A program made the position numbers and the translations under genes. Under the pieces are notes generated by a model. That model saw nothing but the letters and a program-made list of their open reading frames with translations, did not search any database and had not been told where the DNA came from. Source: Tessaracoccus caeni (GTDB lineage: Bacteria > Actinomycetota > Actinomycetes > Propionibacteriales > Propionibacteriaceae). Taken from it: DNA of 64,000 nt. Below, in pieces: positions 35,370 to 43,903 of this stretch; position 1 is the first letter of the stretch; each line of letters opens with the position of its first letter. Location of the stretch: assembly GCF_029211185.1 (NCBI RefSeq), contig NZ_JARGDO010000018.1, positions 1 to 64,000 on the forward strand. The letters are read 5' to 3'.

Positions 35370-35397
35370 CCTCGGGCAACCGAGACGAACAATCGCC

Positions 35398-35441
35398 AAC
35401 CGGCCGTTCTTGGAGAGACTCTCCCAAGAACGGCCGGTTCC
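35398..35441 (+). terminator. Terminator-like hairpin after the BMP-lipoprotein gene
   Basis: AACCGGCCGTTCTTGG (35398-35413) pairs with CCAAGAACGGCCGGTT (35424-35439), extended inward by GAGAG/CTCTC. No T-tract follows. It lies 28 bp after the BMP stop and is the likely transcript end. Confidence 0.75.
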
Positions 35442-35598
35442 GCGAGCGCGGGTGGAATCCTCGTCTACGTGGGCGACGGCGCGCACCCGACCCGCGCCAC
35501 AACGGGCCGGACCCGAGGCATGTAAGGACCGGGCTGTGGACTCGTGACCCCGCTGGAAACGTCTGAGAGAATGGAGCCACAGGAAGGAGGGAACGGTC

Positions 35599-36090
35599 AT
35601 GGTGTTCCAGGGTGAAGTGCTCTCGATTGCGGCGCTGCTTGATGTTGCTCGGGCCACCCCCGCGACGCGACCGAACTCTCGTGTCGGTGTACGTCACACA
35701 GCGGTGCAGAACGCCGAGGCATGCCGGACTCTGCTCGCCGACGGCGAGACCCTTGATGGGTGTTGGCGCTTCGGAGTCCTCCAGACCTTGGACGACTACA
35801 CCTCCGTGCTGCGCCGCGGAGGCCCTGTTCTTGCGGCCGGAGTGTTCACCGACGAGCCACCCCGCACCGGATCGACACAGCTCGATGCCGCATTCGCGGC
35901 CCTCGCCGACTACCTCGCCAGCCGCGACGGCTGGCCCGCCCCTGAATGGGCGTCCGATCCGTCTCGGTGCACAGAAGCGTGGTACCCGGCGGTTCCTGCG
36001 ATCTTCCATACCGATGCCGACCAGGAAAGCCCAGCGGCATTCCGGCGGCGCGGGATTCTCATCACCGCTCGTTCGCTGGCGAGGGCATGA
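35599..36090 (+). CDS. Uncharacterised partner of a nucleotidyltransferase-like gene
   Basis: This 163-residue soluble protein starts at ATG 35599 behind AAGGAGGG. It contains TRPNSRVGVRHTAVQNAEACRTLLADGETLDGCWRFG and an acidic aromatic region EWASDPSRCTEAWYPAVPAIF. Its stop overlaps the ATG of a DUF6036-like nucleotidyltransferase gene (ATGA), so they are translated together. I recognise no named family and see no HTH. The pairing suggests an antitoxin or cofactor of the second protein. Confidence 0.65.
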   Translation: MVFQGEVLSIAALLDVARATPATRPNSRVGVRHTAVQNAEACRTLLADGETLDGCWRFGVLQTLDDYTSVLRRGGPVLAAGVFTDEPPRTGSTQLDAAFAALADYLASRDGWPAPEWASDPSRCTEAWYPAVPAIFHTDADQESPAAFRRRGILITARSLARA

Positions 36091-36665
36091 CTGAGAGCGG
36101 GCAGCTCGACGCAGGACAGGTGCAAGTCCTGCTCCAAGAGTTGTCAGATCGGCTCACCGCCGCAGGCGTGCAGGCGCAACTATTCGTCGTCGGCGGTGCG
36201 GCAATGGCGTTGGCCTATGACGCCGGCCGTCTTACCCGCGATGTGGATGCGCTGTTCGTACCCGCACCCGAAGTACGACAAATCGCGGAGGACATGAGTG
36301 GTCCGCATGGACTGGAACCCGACTGGCTCAACGACGCTGCCAAAGGGTTCCTGCCCGGAGCCGACGAGAATCCGAGCACCGTGTTCGAGTCCGAATCCTT
36401 GCTCGTGCAGATCCCGTCACCCGGATACCTCCTGGCGATGAAGCTGCACGCCTCCCGCGACGAGCGCGACCTCGATGACGCCGTGACCCTGTTCAACCAC
36501 CTCGGCTACGCTACTGCTCAAGAGTGCATCGACCTCCTCGCCACCACTTACCCAGCTAGTCAGCTCCTACCTCGCCACCGCTACCTCGCGGACGAGATCG
36601 CCACCCGCGCCCACCACAGCCAACGCAATGATCTGCAGGGCCACTCACGAGGACACATCCTGTAG
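36087..36665 (+). CDS. DUF6036-like nucleotidyltransferase-fold protein (possible AbiEii-type toxin)
   Basis: This 192-residue protein has LSDRLTAAGVQAQLFVVGGAAMALAYDAGRLTRDVDALFVP, the GGxAmal...R.T.DvD pattern of minimal nucleotidyltransferases (DUF6036, related to AbiEii/MNT). It also has DWLNDAAKGFLPG and LLAMKLHASRDERDLDDAVTLFNHLG, likewise typical. The two metal Asp residues (DVDALF) are present. It overlaps the upstream partner gene by 4 bp. Function in this family is unproven; some members are toxins that modify tRNA. Confidence 0.75.
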   Translation: MTESGQLDAGQVQVLLQELSDRLTAAGVQAQLFVVGGAAMALAYDAGRLTRDVDALFVPAPEVRQIAEDMSGPHGLEPDWLNDAAKGFLPGADENPSTVFESESLLVQIPSPGYLLAMKLHASRDERDLDDAVTLFNHLGYATAQECIDLLATTYPASQLLPRHRYLADEIATRAHHSQRNDLQGHSRGHIL

Positions 36666-36769
36666 TCGCCGTGCCTACGACAAATCGGAGGTCGTCCGCC
36701 CTCGGAATAGTGGCGTCAATCTCGGCTGGCGGTATTCATGCGCGATGTCAGAACGACGTTCGAGGCGAT

Positions 36770-36865
36770 TCACAACTGCCGCCCCACCAGTTCGCCGGTT
36801 TGGAGGTCAACGGGAGCAGCCTTGAGGCTGGAGCCGCCGACATCAATCCCGAGATAAGTCGTCAT
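36770..36865 (-). pseudogene. 5' fragment of a ROK-family sugar kinase gene (polyphosphate glucokinase-like)
   Basis: The minus-strand frame from ATG at 36865 reads TTYLGIDVGGSSLKAAPVDL then QTGELVGRQL and stops at TGA 36770-36772. GIDVGGSSLKAAPVDLQTGELVG is the nucleotide-binding start of ROK/polyphosphate glucokinase proteins, which are about 250-300 residues long; nothing after codon 31 matches. It begins 13 bp after the GH31 gene stop, so it was the last gene of the glucoside operon. The rest was lost where the DUF6036 module now stands. Confidence 0.8.
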
Positions 36866-36877
36866 TGGATTCGCCTC

Positions 36878-39271
36878 CTACCAGGGTTGTGTTGCCGCCG
36901 CACGCTCTAACAGCGCGTCTCGCAGATCCTGCGGAAGGTCCAACGAGGCAAGGCTCCGCGCGAGCGCCAGCCCATCCTGCCGCTGAATAACGTGCCAGGC
37001 GATCTGCTTGGTCATGTACTCGATTTCCGCGGCATCGAGGAGCACGAATGTCTTCTTCTCCACATTCGACGGGGCGGGAGCGAGGGTAAGAGTCAGCTCA
37101 GTACCAACGGTCATGTCGATCGTCCCGAGATCAATCCTCAAAGCAGGACACAGCAGCTCGTCGTCACACACGACGGCGTTCTCGGCACCGTCGCAGGCAG
37201 ACGCACCGACGATCTCGAGCACCAACTCACGCTCTCGCAACGGCTCGGGACCGGTAGTCGGCTCGATAACGACATGCAGCTCAGCCAGACCGTCATCGCG
37301 GACGGTGAGGCGCTGCACGAAGCGCGTCACATTCGGCTCCGATGGCACACCCTCGCCATGATCCTCGCTCAGGTGCGAAACACCGTCGCCCGGGTAAACG
37401 CGAAGCGTCAGCCTGACAGGCGAATCGACGATCGGCGCCGTCGCTTCCGCGAGCGGCAGCACCGACCCGGACCTGGCAAGGACCGGAATCTGTCCCAGCC
37501 CTCGGAACATCGGGACGACGTCGCCGCCCTCATAGCGCTGGCCGGTGAAAATGTCGAACCATGCGCCGTCGGGCAGCCAGACCCGCACCGATGACAGCTT
37601 GGTGACGGGATCCTCCGGGGCCGTGATCGGTGCGACGAGCAGGTGCTCACCCAGCAGGTACTGATCGGGCATCTGCTGGGCGATCCGTTCACCCGGCCAG
37701 TCGTGGTACATGGGGCGGGCGACAGCAACAGCATCGGTATGGGCCTGCCACGCCGCGGTGTACAGCATCGGAATCAGGCGATGGCGCAGCCGCATGAAGG
37801 GCGCGATGATGGCCGACGCCTCCGAGCCCAACGCCCACGGCTCCTTCGAGAAGAACGGGTTCGGCGACGAATGCAGCCGGTTGATCGGGGAGAACACGCC
37901 GAACTGGAACCAGCGCACGGTGAGCGCCGTGTCCTTGACCCCGAGCATGTGGCCACCGATGTCGTGCGACCACCAAGTGTACCCGACGTTCGCGGCGGTC
38001 GCCGTGAAGTACGGCTGGAAGGCCAGGGAAGCCCAGGTCGTGATCGTGTCGCCGGAGAAGCCGACGGGGTAGCGATGGCTGCCCAGCCCGGCGTACCGAG
38101 AGAACGTCAGCGGGCGCTTGCCATCGCGCCCGGAGTCGAGGAAGTGGATGTGATTGAGCATCCACAAGGGATCGAGCCCGGGAACGCTGGTGGCGCCGCC
38201 CGACTGCCAGTCGATCCACCAGAAGTCCACGCCCTGCTCCTCCAACGGATGATGCAGATGGGTCAGATAGGCGTCGACGAACTCGCGAGAGGTGACATCG
38301 AACTCGATAGGAAGGCCGCTGGCAGGGTCGATCCCCATAGCCTCGGCGACCTGCGGGTAGGCCTCCTCGTGACGGCGCACACCGTCGGCTGGGTGCAGAT
38401 TCAGCGTGGCTGCCAGACCGCGCTCGTGCAGCGCTCCCAGGAAGCGAGAGGGATCCGGGAACAGCTCGCGATTCCAGGTGTACCCGGTCCATCCTGTGCC
38501 GATCTCCGGGTCGATGTCGACGTGGTGCCAGTCCATGTCGATGACTGCGACCGACAGCGGGACGCGCTCCGCCTCGAAGCGGTCCATCAGCGTCAGGTAC
38601 TCCTCCTCGCTATACGGCCAGAAGCGGCTCCACCAGTTTCCGAGCGCGTATCGCGGCACGACGGGGACCGGACCGGTGAGCCGGTGATAGTCGCGGAGCG
38701 CAGCGTTGAAGTCATTGCCATACGCGAACAGATACAGATCCCTGCGCGGCAAGCTCGTGGCAGGTCGCGGGGCAATCCAGCCATCCTCGGACAACAGCGC
38801 CGAATCGGAATCATCGACGACGGCAAACCCATAGGTTGCCAAGATCCCGGGCTCCAGCTCCACCTCGCCATCGGCGTTGTCCAACGTCCGCGCGGTGCCC
38901 AGCAGGTTGCGCTGGTAGCTGCTCTGTGGGTACGCGAATCCGTACCTCCAGGACGAATAGTGAGCATCGACCGCGCCTTTGAGCAGCGCCACGGTGAGCC
39001 CACCCTCGCTGAATTCGGCACCGTCATAGCGCAGCCTCAAGTGCTCCGTACGGATCTCAACTCCCCCACCCGGAAGACGCGTGACAACAAAGTCGGGCAC
39101 GGGAAAGTCGCGAGAGACCACCAGCTGCGACCGCTCATCGACGAACCGACCATCCTCACTCCACTCCATTCGGATGAGGCGAGAAGTGAGCACGGTGAAC
39201 CGGTAGGTGGGGCCGATGACGACGGCGTCGGGGTGCGCCGGGGCCAGACGGCCGTCAGACATGGAGAACAA
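36878..39271 (-). CDS. Glycoside hydrolase family 31 (alpha-glucosidase/alpha-xylosidase)
   Basis: This protein of about 797 residues has an N-terminal beta domain, the barrel with VAVIDMDWHHVDIDPEIGTGWTGYTW, the catalytic nucleophile in FWWIDWQSG, the acid/base in VGFSGDTITTW and RLRHRLIPMLYTAAW. Beta domains follow (QYLLGEHLLVAPI, VRVWLPDGAWFDIFTG). TTG at 39271 lies 5 nt after AAGGAG; the ATG three codons later is 14 nt away, so the TTG start is preferred. Upstream codons to 39517 are unlikely. It lies after the GH13 gene in a sugar-import operon. The enzyme has no signal peptide and acts inside the cell. Specificity (glucose or xylose) cannot be told. Confidence 0.88.
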   Translation of the reverse strand: MFSMSDGRLAPAHPDAVVIGPTYRFTVLTSRLIRMEWSEDGRFVDERSQLVVSRDFPVPDFVVTRLPGGGVEIRTEHLRLRYDGAEFSEGGLTVALLKGAVDAHYSSWRYGFAYPQSSYQRNLLGTARTLDNADGEVELEPGILATYGFAVVDDSDSALLSEDGWIAPRPATSLPRRDLYLFAYGNDFNAALRDYHRLTGPVPVVPRYALGNWWSRFWPYSEEEYLTLMDRFEAERVPLSVAVIDMDWHHVDIDPEIGTGWTGYTWNRELFPDPSRFLGALHERGLAATLNLHPADGVRRHEEAYPQVAEAMGIDPASGLPIEFDVTSREFVDAYLTHLHHPLEEQGVDFWWIDWQSGGATSVPGLDPLWMLNHIHFLDSGRDGKRPLTFSRYAGLGSHRYPVGFSGDTITTWASLAFQPYFTATAANVGYTWWSHDIGGHMLGVKDTALTVRWFQFGVFSPINRLHSSPNPFFSKEPWALGSEASAIIAPFMRLRHRLIPMLYTAAWQAHTDAVAVARPMYHDWPGERIAQQMPDQYLLGEHLLVAPITAPEDPVTKLSSVRVWLPDGAWFDIFTGQRYEGGDVVPMFRGLGQIPVLARSGSVLPLAEATAPIVDSPVRLTLRVYPGDGVSHLSEDHGEGVPSEPNVTRFVQRLTVRDDGLAELHVVIEPTTGPEPLRERELVLEIVGASACDGAENAVVCDDELLCPALRIDLGTIDMTVGTELTLTLAPAPSNVEKKTFVLLDAAEIEYMTKQIAWHVIQRQDGLALARSLASLDLPQDLRDALLERAAATQPW

Positions 39272-39374
39272 GGTTGCTCCTTGGGTTGGGTTTCCGGCAC
39301 ACATCTCTCTATGCCAGACGCCAGGCCCGATACGGCCCTGGCTGATCGCATAGAAAGATCTCTGCCGAGAGGGG

Positions 39375-41066
39375 TCAGTTGAGGCGGAGGATCCGGGACT
39401 CCCAGGGCGCGAGGATGCCTGAATCTGAGTCCGGGTGGGTGCCGAGGACAAGGTCCGCGCCGGCGAGGTCTGGGAGGTCGGCGGGAATCTCAGCGGGGAG
39501 CGACGAGCAGTTCGCAATCACAAGAAGGCTGTCGCCACCGAGGGCGCGGGTGAAGGCCCAGATCTGGTCGTGGTCCGGAAGCAGAAGCTGGAAGCGCCCC
39601 TCCCGGACGGTCTCGTCGTCGTGACGCAGCTTGATCAGCTTCTGGTAGTGCGCGAACACCGAATCGGGTTCGCGACGGACGGCTCCCGCGTTGATCTCCG
39701 AATAGTTCGGGTTCACACCGAACCACGGCTGCCCGGTGGTGAAACCCGCATGCTCGCTGTCGTCCCAGTGGACGGGGGTGCGGGCATGATCACGACTCTT
39801 CGCTGCCAGCGACACCAGCACATCTTCCTCGGCGACCCCACGAGCCGTAGCGAGCGCGTGGTAGTTCAACGACTCGACGTCCTGGTAGTCCTCGATGCGG
39901 GTGAACGGCGAGTTCGTCATGCCGAACTCCTCACCCTGGTAGACGTACGGCGTGCCCTTGTGCAAGTGCAGCACCGTGGCCAGAGTCTTCGCTGAGTTCA
40001 CACGGTGCTCCGGCGAATCGTCGCCGAACCGCGACACGGCACGCGGCTGGTCGTGGTTGTCCCAGTACAGCGAGTTCCAGCCAGCCTCCGCCAGCCCGTA
40101 CTGCCAGTCGGCCAAGTTCTTCTTCAGCACCGGCAACGCCAATGGCGCCAGATCCCACTTGCTTCGAGGCCCCTGATCCAGGCTGACATGCTCAAAGGTG
40201 AACACCATGTTCAGTTCGTGCCTGCTCGGGTCGGTAGTAAGAAGGGCCGTGTTGACTGTGGCTCCCGGCATTTCGCCAACGGTCAAGAGATTGTGGTCGT
40301 CCAGCCCGACCTCGCGGTTCATCTCGGCAAGAAACTCGTGAAGACGGGGCCCGAACTCTCCTGGAACGGCGGACGCTGAAACGGTTCCAGTGATCTCACA
40401 AGGCTTCGAGATCAGGTTGATCACGTCCATCCGGAAGCCGTCGACACCGCGTTCCACCCACCAGCGCATCATCGCGTAGACGGCCTGGCGCACGTCCTCG
40501 TTCTCCCAGTTCAAGTCCGGCTGAGCAGGGCTGAACATACCGTAGTAGTACTCGCCGCTGGCAGGATCGAACGTCCACGCTTTCGGCGCGAACGCGGCTG
40601 GTTGGTCCCACGGTTCGGCTCCGGCTGACCCTGGCTCCAGGCCAGCCCGCGCGGGCTTCCAGATGTACCAGTCGCGCTTGATCGACGCGGGGTCACGGGA
40701 CTCCTGGAACCAGTCGTGCTGATCCGAGGTGTGGTTGACCACCAGATCCATAACCAACTTGATCCCATGGCCATGCGCCTTAGCGATCAACTCATCCAGA
40801 TCCTCCAGCGTGCCGAACAGCGGGTCGATGTCCTGATAGTCGGAGATGTCATAGCCGTTGTCCACCTGCGGAGAGCGATAGACCGGGGACAGCCAGATCA
40901 CATCCACGCCCAGCTCCGCCAGGTAGTCCAGGCGCGAGGTGATACCCGGGATGTCGCCGATCCCATCACCATTCGAGTCCTGAAACGAACGCGGATAGAT
41001 CTGATAGACCACCGCAGAACGCCACCAGCCGTCGGGACGGAAGCTGCCGGGGTCGTGGCTCGTCAT
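39375..41066 (-). CDS. Glycoside hydrolase family 13 (oligo-1,6-glucosidase/alpha-glucosidase)
   Basis: This protein of about 563 residues has VVYQIYPRSFQDSNGDGIGDIPGITSRLDYL, LVMDLVVNHTSD, GVDGFRMDVINLI (nucleophile Asp), TVGEMPG (acid/base Glu) and WDNHDQPR (transition-state Asp), the GH13 subfamily 17/23/29/31 type of alpha-glucosidases. No signal peptide, so it is intracellular. ATG at 41066 is preferred because AAAGAG lies 9 nt upstream; ATGs at 41072 and 41084 are alternatives. It follows a DUF624 gene in the ABC-import operon and probably hydrolyses isomalto- or malto-oligosaccharides, releasing glucose for the (now truncated) ROK kinase. Confidence 0.88.
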   Translation of the reverse strand: MTSHDPGSFRPDGWWRSAVVYQIYPRSFQDSNGDGIGDIPGITSRLDYLAELGVDVIWLSPVYRSPQVDNGYDISDYQDIDPLFGTLEDLDELIAKAHGHGIKLVMDLVVNHTSDQHDWFQESRDPASIKRDWYIWKPARAGLEPGSAGAEPWDQPAAFAPKAWTFDPASGEYYYGMFSPAQPDLNWENEDVRQAVYAMMRWWVERGVDGFRMDVINLISKPCEITGTVSASAVPGEFGPRLHEFLAEMNREVGLDDHNLLTVGEMPGATVNTALLTTDPSRHELNMVFTFEHVSLDQGPRSKWDLAPLALPVLKKNLADWQYGLAEAGWNSLYWDNHDQPRAVSRFGDDSPEHRVNSAKTLATVLHLHKGTPYVYQGEEFGMTNSPFTRIEDYQDVESLNYHALATARGVAEEDVLVSLAAKSRDHARTPVHWDDSEHAGFTTGQPWFGVNPNYSEINAGAVRREPDSVFAHYQKLIKLRHDDETVREGRFQLLLPDHDQIWAFTRALGGDSLLVIANCSSLPAEIPADLPDLAGADLVLGTHPDSDSGILAPWESRILRLN

Positions 41067-41153
41067 GTTCATTTTCTCTTTCATGTGAGGTTGAAGTGTG
41101 ATCGCGAAGACGATCAGGGTTGTGTAGCTGCGGACGTGAGTGCTTCGGCCAGC

Positions 41154-41843
41154 TCACGCCGTGGGCGGGTGTGCGGTGTTTCGGTGGCCCTCGTGGACTG
41201 TGGCTTCATGCCCGGCTCGGGCATCCATCCCTGGGAGGCGCCCGAAGGAGTACACGGCGACCACCACAGCAAAGATTGGGACGGCGAACCCGAAGGTCAT
41301 CAGGATCCCGGGCCACTGTGTCCATGCCCACACGGTGAGGACGAGGAGCACGACGATCATGAGGCTGCATAACGGTCGGGCAAGCACCATTTGCAGCGAC
41401 GTGCGAATGATCCACCACGGGCGCTCGTTGAAGTTCGAGCGCACCGCCCAGGACGCGAGCACGAACAGCCAGTAGAAGACGTTGACCAGGAGCAGGACGC
41501 CGGAGACAGCGATCCCGAACACGCCCATATCGTTCCAGTTGGCCAAGTAGTAGTCCCACACCAACAAGAGCCCGACCGCCAGCTGCGGCCAGCCGAACGC
41601 ATTGGCGCCTCCCAACTCGTCCTTCCAGGCACGATGGAAGGTAACCCAGGTCCGCTTCACCGTCCAGGTTTTGTCCGTGGACACCGCCCAGGTGCGAAAC
41701 GTCGCGTAAGAGGCCGCCACCGCCGGAAAGAACCCGGCGATGACGACCCCCAGGAAGGTGTGCACGACGAAGGCGACGTTGACGACGAAGATCATCATCA
41801 CGATGCGCGCGGCCCGTTCGTAGCCGAGTGCGACACCCCTCAT
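41154..41843 (-). CDS. YesL/DUF624 membrane protein of the sugar operon
   Basis: This 229-residue protein has about five TM helices (VMMIFVVNVAFVVHTFLGVVIAGFFPAVAASYATFR, GVLLLVNVFYWLFVLASW, SLMIVVLLVLTVWAW, MTFGFAVPIFAVVVAVYSF) and the DUF624/YesL signature (FFPAVAASYATFR.W). YesL proteins are found with LplB/LplC-type importers and their function is unknown. It starts behind AGAGGTG, 19 bp after the permease stop. Confidence 0.85.
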   Translation of the reverse strand: MRGVALGYERAARIVMMIFVVNVAFVVHTFLGVVIAGFFPAVAASYATFRTWAVSTDKTWTVKRTWVTFHRAWKDELGGANAFGWPQLAVGLLLVWDYYLANWNDMGVFGIAVSGVLLLVNVFYWLFVLASWAVRSNFNERPWWIIRTSLQMVLARPLCSLMIVVLLVLTVWAWTQWPGILMTFGFAVPIFAVVVAVYSFGRLPGMDARAGHEATVHEGHRNTAHPPTA

Positions 41844-41862
41844 GCGTACACCTCTGCCATGG

Positions 41863-42822
41863 TCATCCCTTGACGGCGCCGATCATGACGCCCTTATCGA
41901 AGAACCGCTGCAGCAGCGGGTACAGGATCATGAGCGGCAGGCTGGAGACGATGATCACGCCGAACTTGATCTGATCAGCGAACTCCTGTGCCTCACCAGC
42001 ACCCGTACCTGCCGAGCCCCCAACCTGGCCGGCGGACTGGTTCGCCATCAGGATCTGTTGCAGCACGTTTTGTAGCGGCAACAGGTTCTGTTCGCGGATA
42101 TAGATCAGACCGGTGAAGAAGTTGTTCCAGTGGCCGACGAAGTAGTACAGGCCGATCACGGCGATGATGGCGCCCGACAGGGGCAGCACGATCTTTGTGA
42201 AGTAGCCGAAGTACGTGAGACCGTCAATCTGCGCGGCATCGTACATTTCTTCGGGAATCGAGGACTCGAAGAACGACCGGGCGATGATCATGTTGAACAC
42301 CGAGAACGCGCCAGGAAGGACGAACACCCACATGGTGTTCAGCAGGCCGAGGTCTTTTACCAGCAGGAACGACGGAATGAGGCCGCCGCCGAAGAACATC
42401 GTGAACGCGAACAAGAACATGATGATACGGCGGGGGCGGAACTCTCGGCGTGACATCGCAAACGCGGCAGGAAGTGTGACCAGCAGGTTGATCGCGGTAC
42501 CGACCACGGCGTAGATGATCGTGTTCTTGTAGCCGGTCCAGATTCGCGCGTCGCCAAGAATCAGCTCGTAGCCGGCCAAGCCTAGCCCCTGGGGCAGCAG
42601 CGTCACCTGACCGGTCGCGACCGCCCTCGGGGACGACACCGACGCGACGATGATGAACCAGATCGGGTAAGTGACCGCGGCAATGATCAGGACGACGAGA
42701 ATCGCGAGGCAGATATCCACCAGCCGATCCAACGGCTGCTTCTGCTCTTTGCCGCGCTTTCGCGGTGTGAAGGCCGGATCCACCTTCGGTGCGAGCGAGC
42801 CTGTCTGTTGCGTGTTGCTCAT
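41863..42822 (-). CDS. Carbohydrate ABC transporter permease (LplC/YtcP type)
   Basis: This 319-residue permease has a long N-terminal cytoplasmic extension and six TM helices (LAILVVLIIAAVTYPIWFIIVASVSSP onward). The EAA-type loop EEMYDAAQIDGLTYFGYFTKIVLPLSGAIIAVIGLYYFVGHWN matches the LplC/YtcP group, and the C-terminal DKGVMIGAVKG is diagnostic. It pairs with the LplB-type permease 13 bp upstream. As usual for this group no ATPase is in the operon; a shared MsmK-like ATPase is expected elsewhere. Confidence 0.9.
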   Translation of the reverse strand: MSNTQQTGSLAPKVDPAFTPRKRGKEQKQPLDRLVDICLAILVVLIIAAVTYPIWFIIVASVSSPRAVATGQVTLLPQGLGLAGYELILGDARIWTGYKNTIIYAVVGTAINLLVTLPAAFAMSRREFRPRRIIMFLFAFTMFFGGGLIPSFLLVKDLGLLNTMWVFVLPGAFSVFNMIIARSFFESSIPEEMYDAAQIDGLTYFGYFTKIVLPLSGAIIAVIGLYYFVGHWNNFFTGLIYIREQNLLPLQNVLQQILMANQSAGQVGGSAGTGAGEAQEFADQIKFGVIIVSSLPLMILYPLLQRFFDKGVMIGAVKG

Positions 42823-42835
42823 GGTTCAGCCCCTC

Positions 42836-43804
42836 TCAGAAGATGCTCGTGTTGCTGGCCCGTTTCGCCACGGCGTTGGCAGCGATCAGGAAGGTGAAGT
42901 TGATGATGGAGTTGAACAGCCCGATCGCGGTCGAATACGAGAACTGGTTGCCCAGGATGCCGACCCGGTAGGTATAAGTCGAGATGACCTCGGAGGCCGT
43001 GATGTTCAGCGTGTTCTGCATCAGGTAGACCTTCTCGAAACCAACGCCGAGAACCGCACCCATGTTCATGATGAGCAGGATGCCTGCGGTGGGCAGGATG
43101 GCCGGGATATCGACGTGACGAATCAGTCTCAGCCGACCCGCGCCATCGATCTTCGCTGCTTCATACAGAGCGGGGTCGACAGACGACAGGGCCGCCAGGT
43201 AGATGATGCAGTTCCATCCCGTGTGCTGCCAGATCTCCGAGATCCAGTAGATATGCACGAACGCGCTCGGATCGCCCATCACACTGACATCACCGAAGAA
43301 CCTGCCGAGGATGCCACTGCCCGGGGCCAGGAAGATCTGGATGATAGCTACCATGACCACCACCGAGATGAAGTGCGGCATGTAGGTGATGGTCTGAGTG
43401 AAGCTCTTGATCTTCTTGTTACCGATCTGATTCAACACCAGGGCCAGGATGATCGGAGCGATGAACCCCATCACCAGCGTCCACAGGCTGACCTTGATCG
43501 TGTTGACCATGATCTGCCCGAACTGCGGATTGTTGAAGAACTGTTCGAAATACTTGAAACCGACGAACTCGCCACCAGTGAGGCCCTTGGTGGGATCGAA
43601 CTCACGGAAAGCGAGCTGGATGCCGTACATCGGGACGTACGAGAAAATGATGATGAAGACGATGGCGGGCAGGGCCATGAGCCACAACTGCCAGTACCGA
43701 CTCATGTGGCCTGTGAGACGCTGACCGATGCTGCCCTTCGGCTGCTTTCGCAGGTCTTTGACGGCACGCGCGAGGACCACTTCCTCCGTTTGCGAGATAC
43801 TCAT
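42836..43804 (-). CDS. Carbohydrate ABC transporter permease (LplB type)
   Basis: This 322-residue permease has six TM helices. LWLMALPAIVFIIIFSYVPMYGIQLAFREFDPTKG is the LplB/YteP-type start. The EAA loop is LYEAAKIDGAGRLRLIRHVDIPAILPTAGILLIMNMGAVLGVGFEKVYLMQN, followed by VISTYTYRVGILGNQFSYSTAIGLFNSIINFTFL. It is the second gene of the operon, 100 bp after the substrate-binding protein gene and separated from it by a stable hairpin. Confidence 0.9.
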   Translation of the reverse strand: MSISQTEEVVLARAVKDLRKQPKGSIGQRLTGHMSRYWQLWLMALPAIVFIIIFSYVPMYGIQLAFREFDPTKGLTGGEFVGFKYFEQFFNNPQFGQIMVNTIKVSLWTLVMGFIAPIILALVLNQIGNKKIKSFTQTITYMPHFISVVVMVAIIQIFLAPGSGILGRFFGDVSVMGDPSAFVHIYWISEIWQHTGWNCIIYLAALSSVDPALYEAAKIDGAGRLRLIRHVDIPAILPTAGILLIMNMGAVLGVGFEKVYLMQNTLNITASEVISTYTYRVGILGNQFSYSTAIGLFNSIINFTFLIAANAVAKRASNTSIF

Positions 43805-43865
43805 GTCGCTCCCCTCTCTTGTTGCGCGACTGTGACGTTGTGCGATCTGCTTCGATCGCTGAGAG

Positions 43866-43896
43866 GGGGCCGCGCCTCTTTCGGAGACACGGCCCC
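43866..43896 (-). terminator. Intercistronic hairpin after the solute-binding protein gene
   Basis: GGGGCCG (43866-43872) pairs with CGGCCCC (43890-43896), with further pairing inside (GCCTC/GAG) and a small loop. It lies 8 bp after the binding-protein stop. Hairpins here often protect or limit transcripts so that the binding protein is made in excess over the permeases. No T-tract is present. Confidence 0.65.
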
Positions 43897-43903
43897 GGGT
43901 CAG

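Noticed and set aside
39272..39517. N-terminal extension of the GH31 protein
   Set aside because: The upstream codons encode Ser/Pro/Arg-rich sequence unlike the family, and the ribosome site points to the TTG at 39271.
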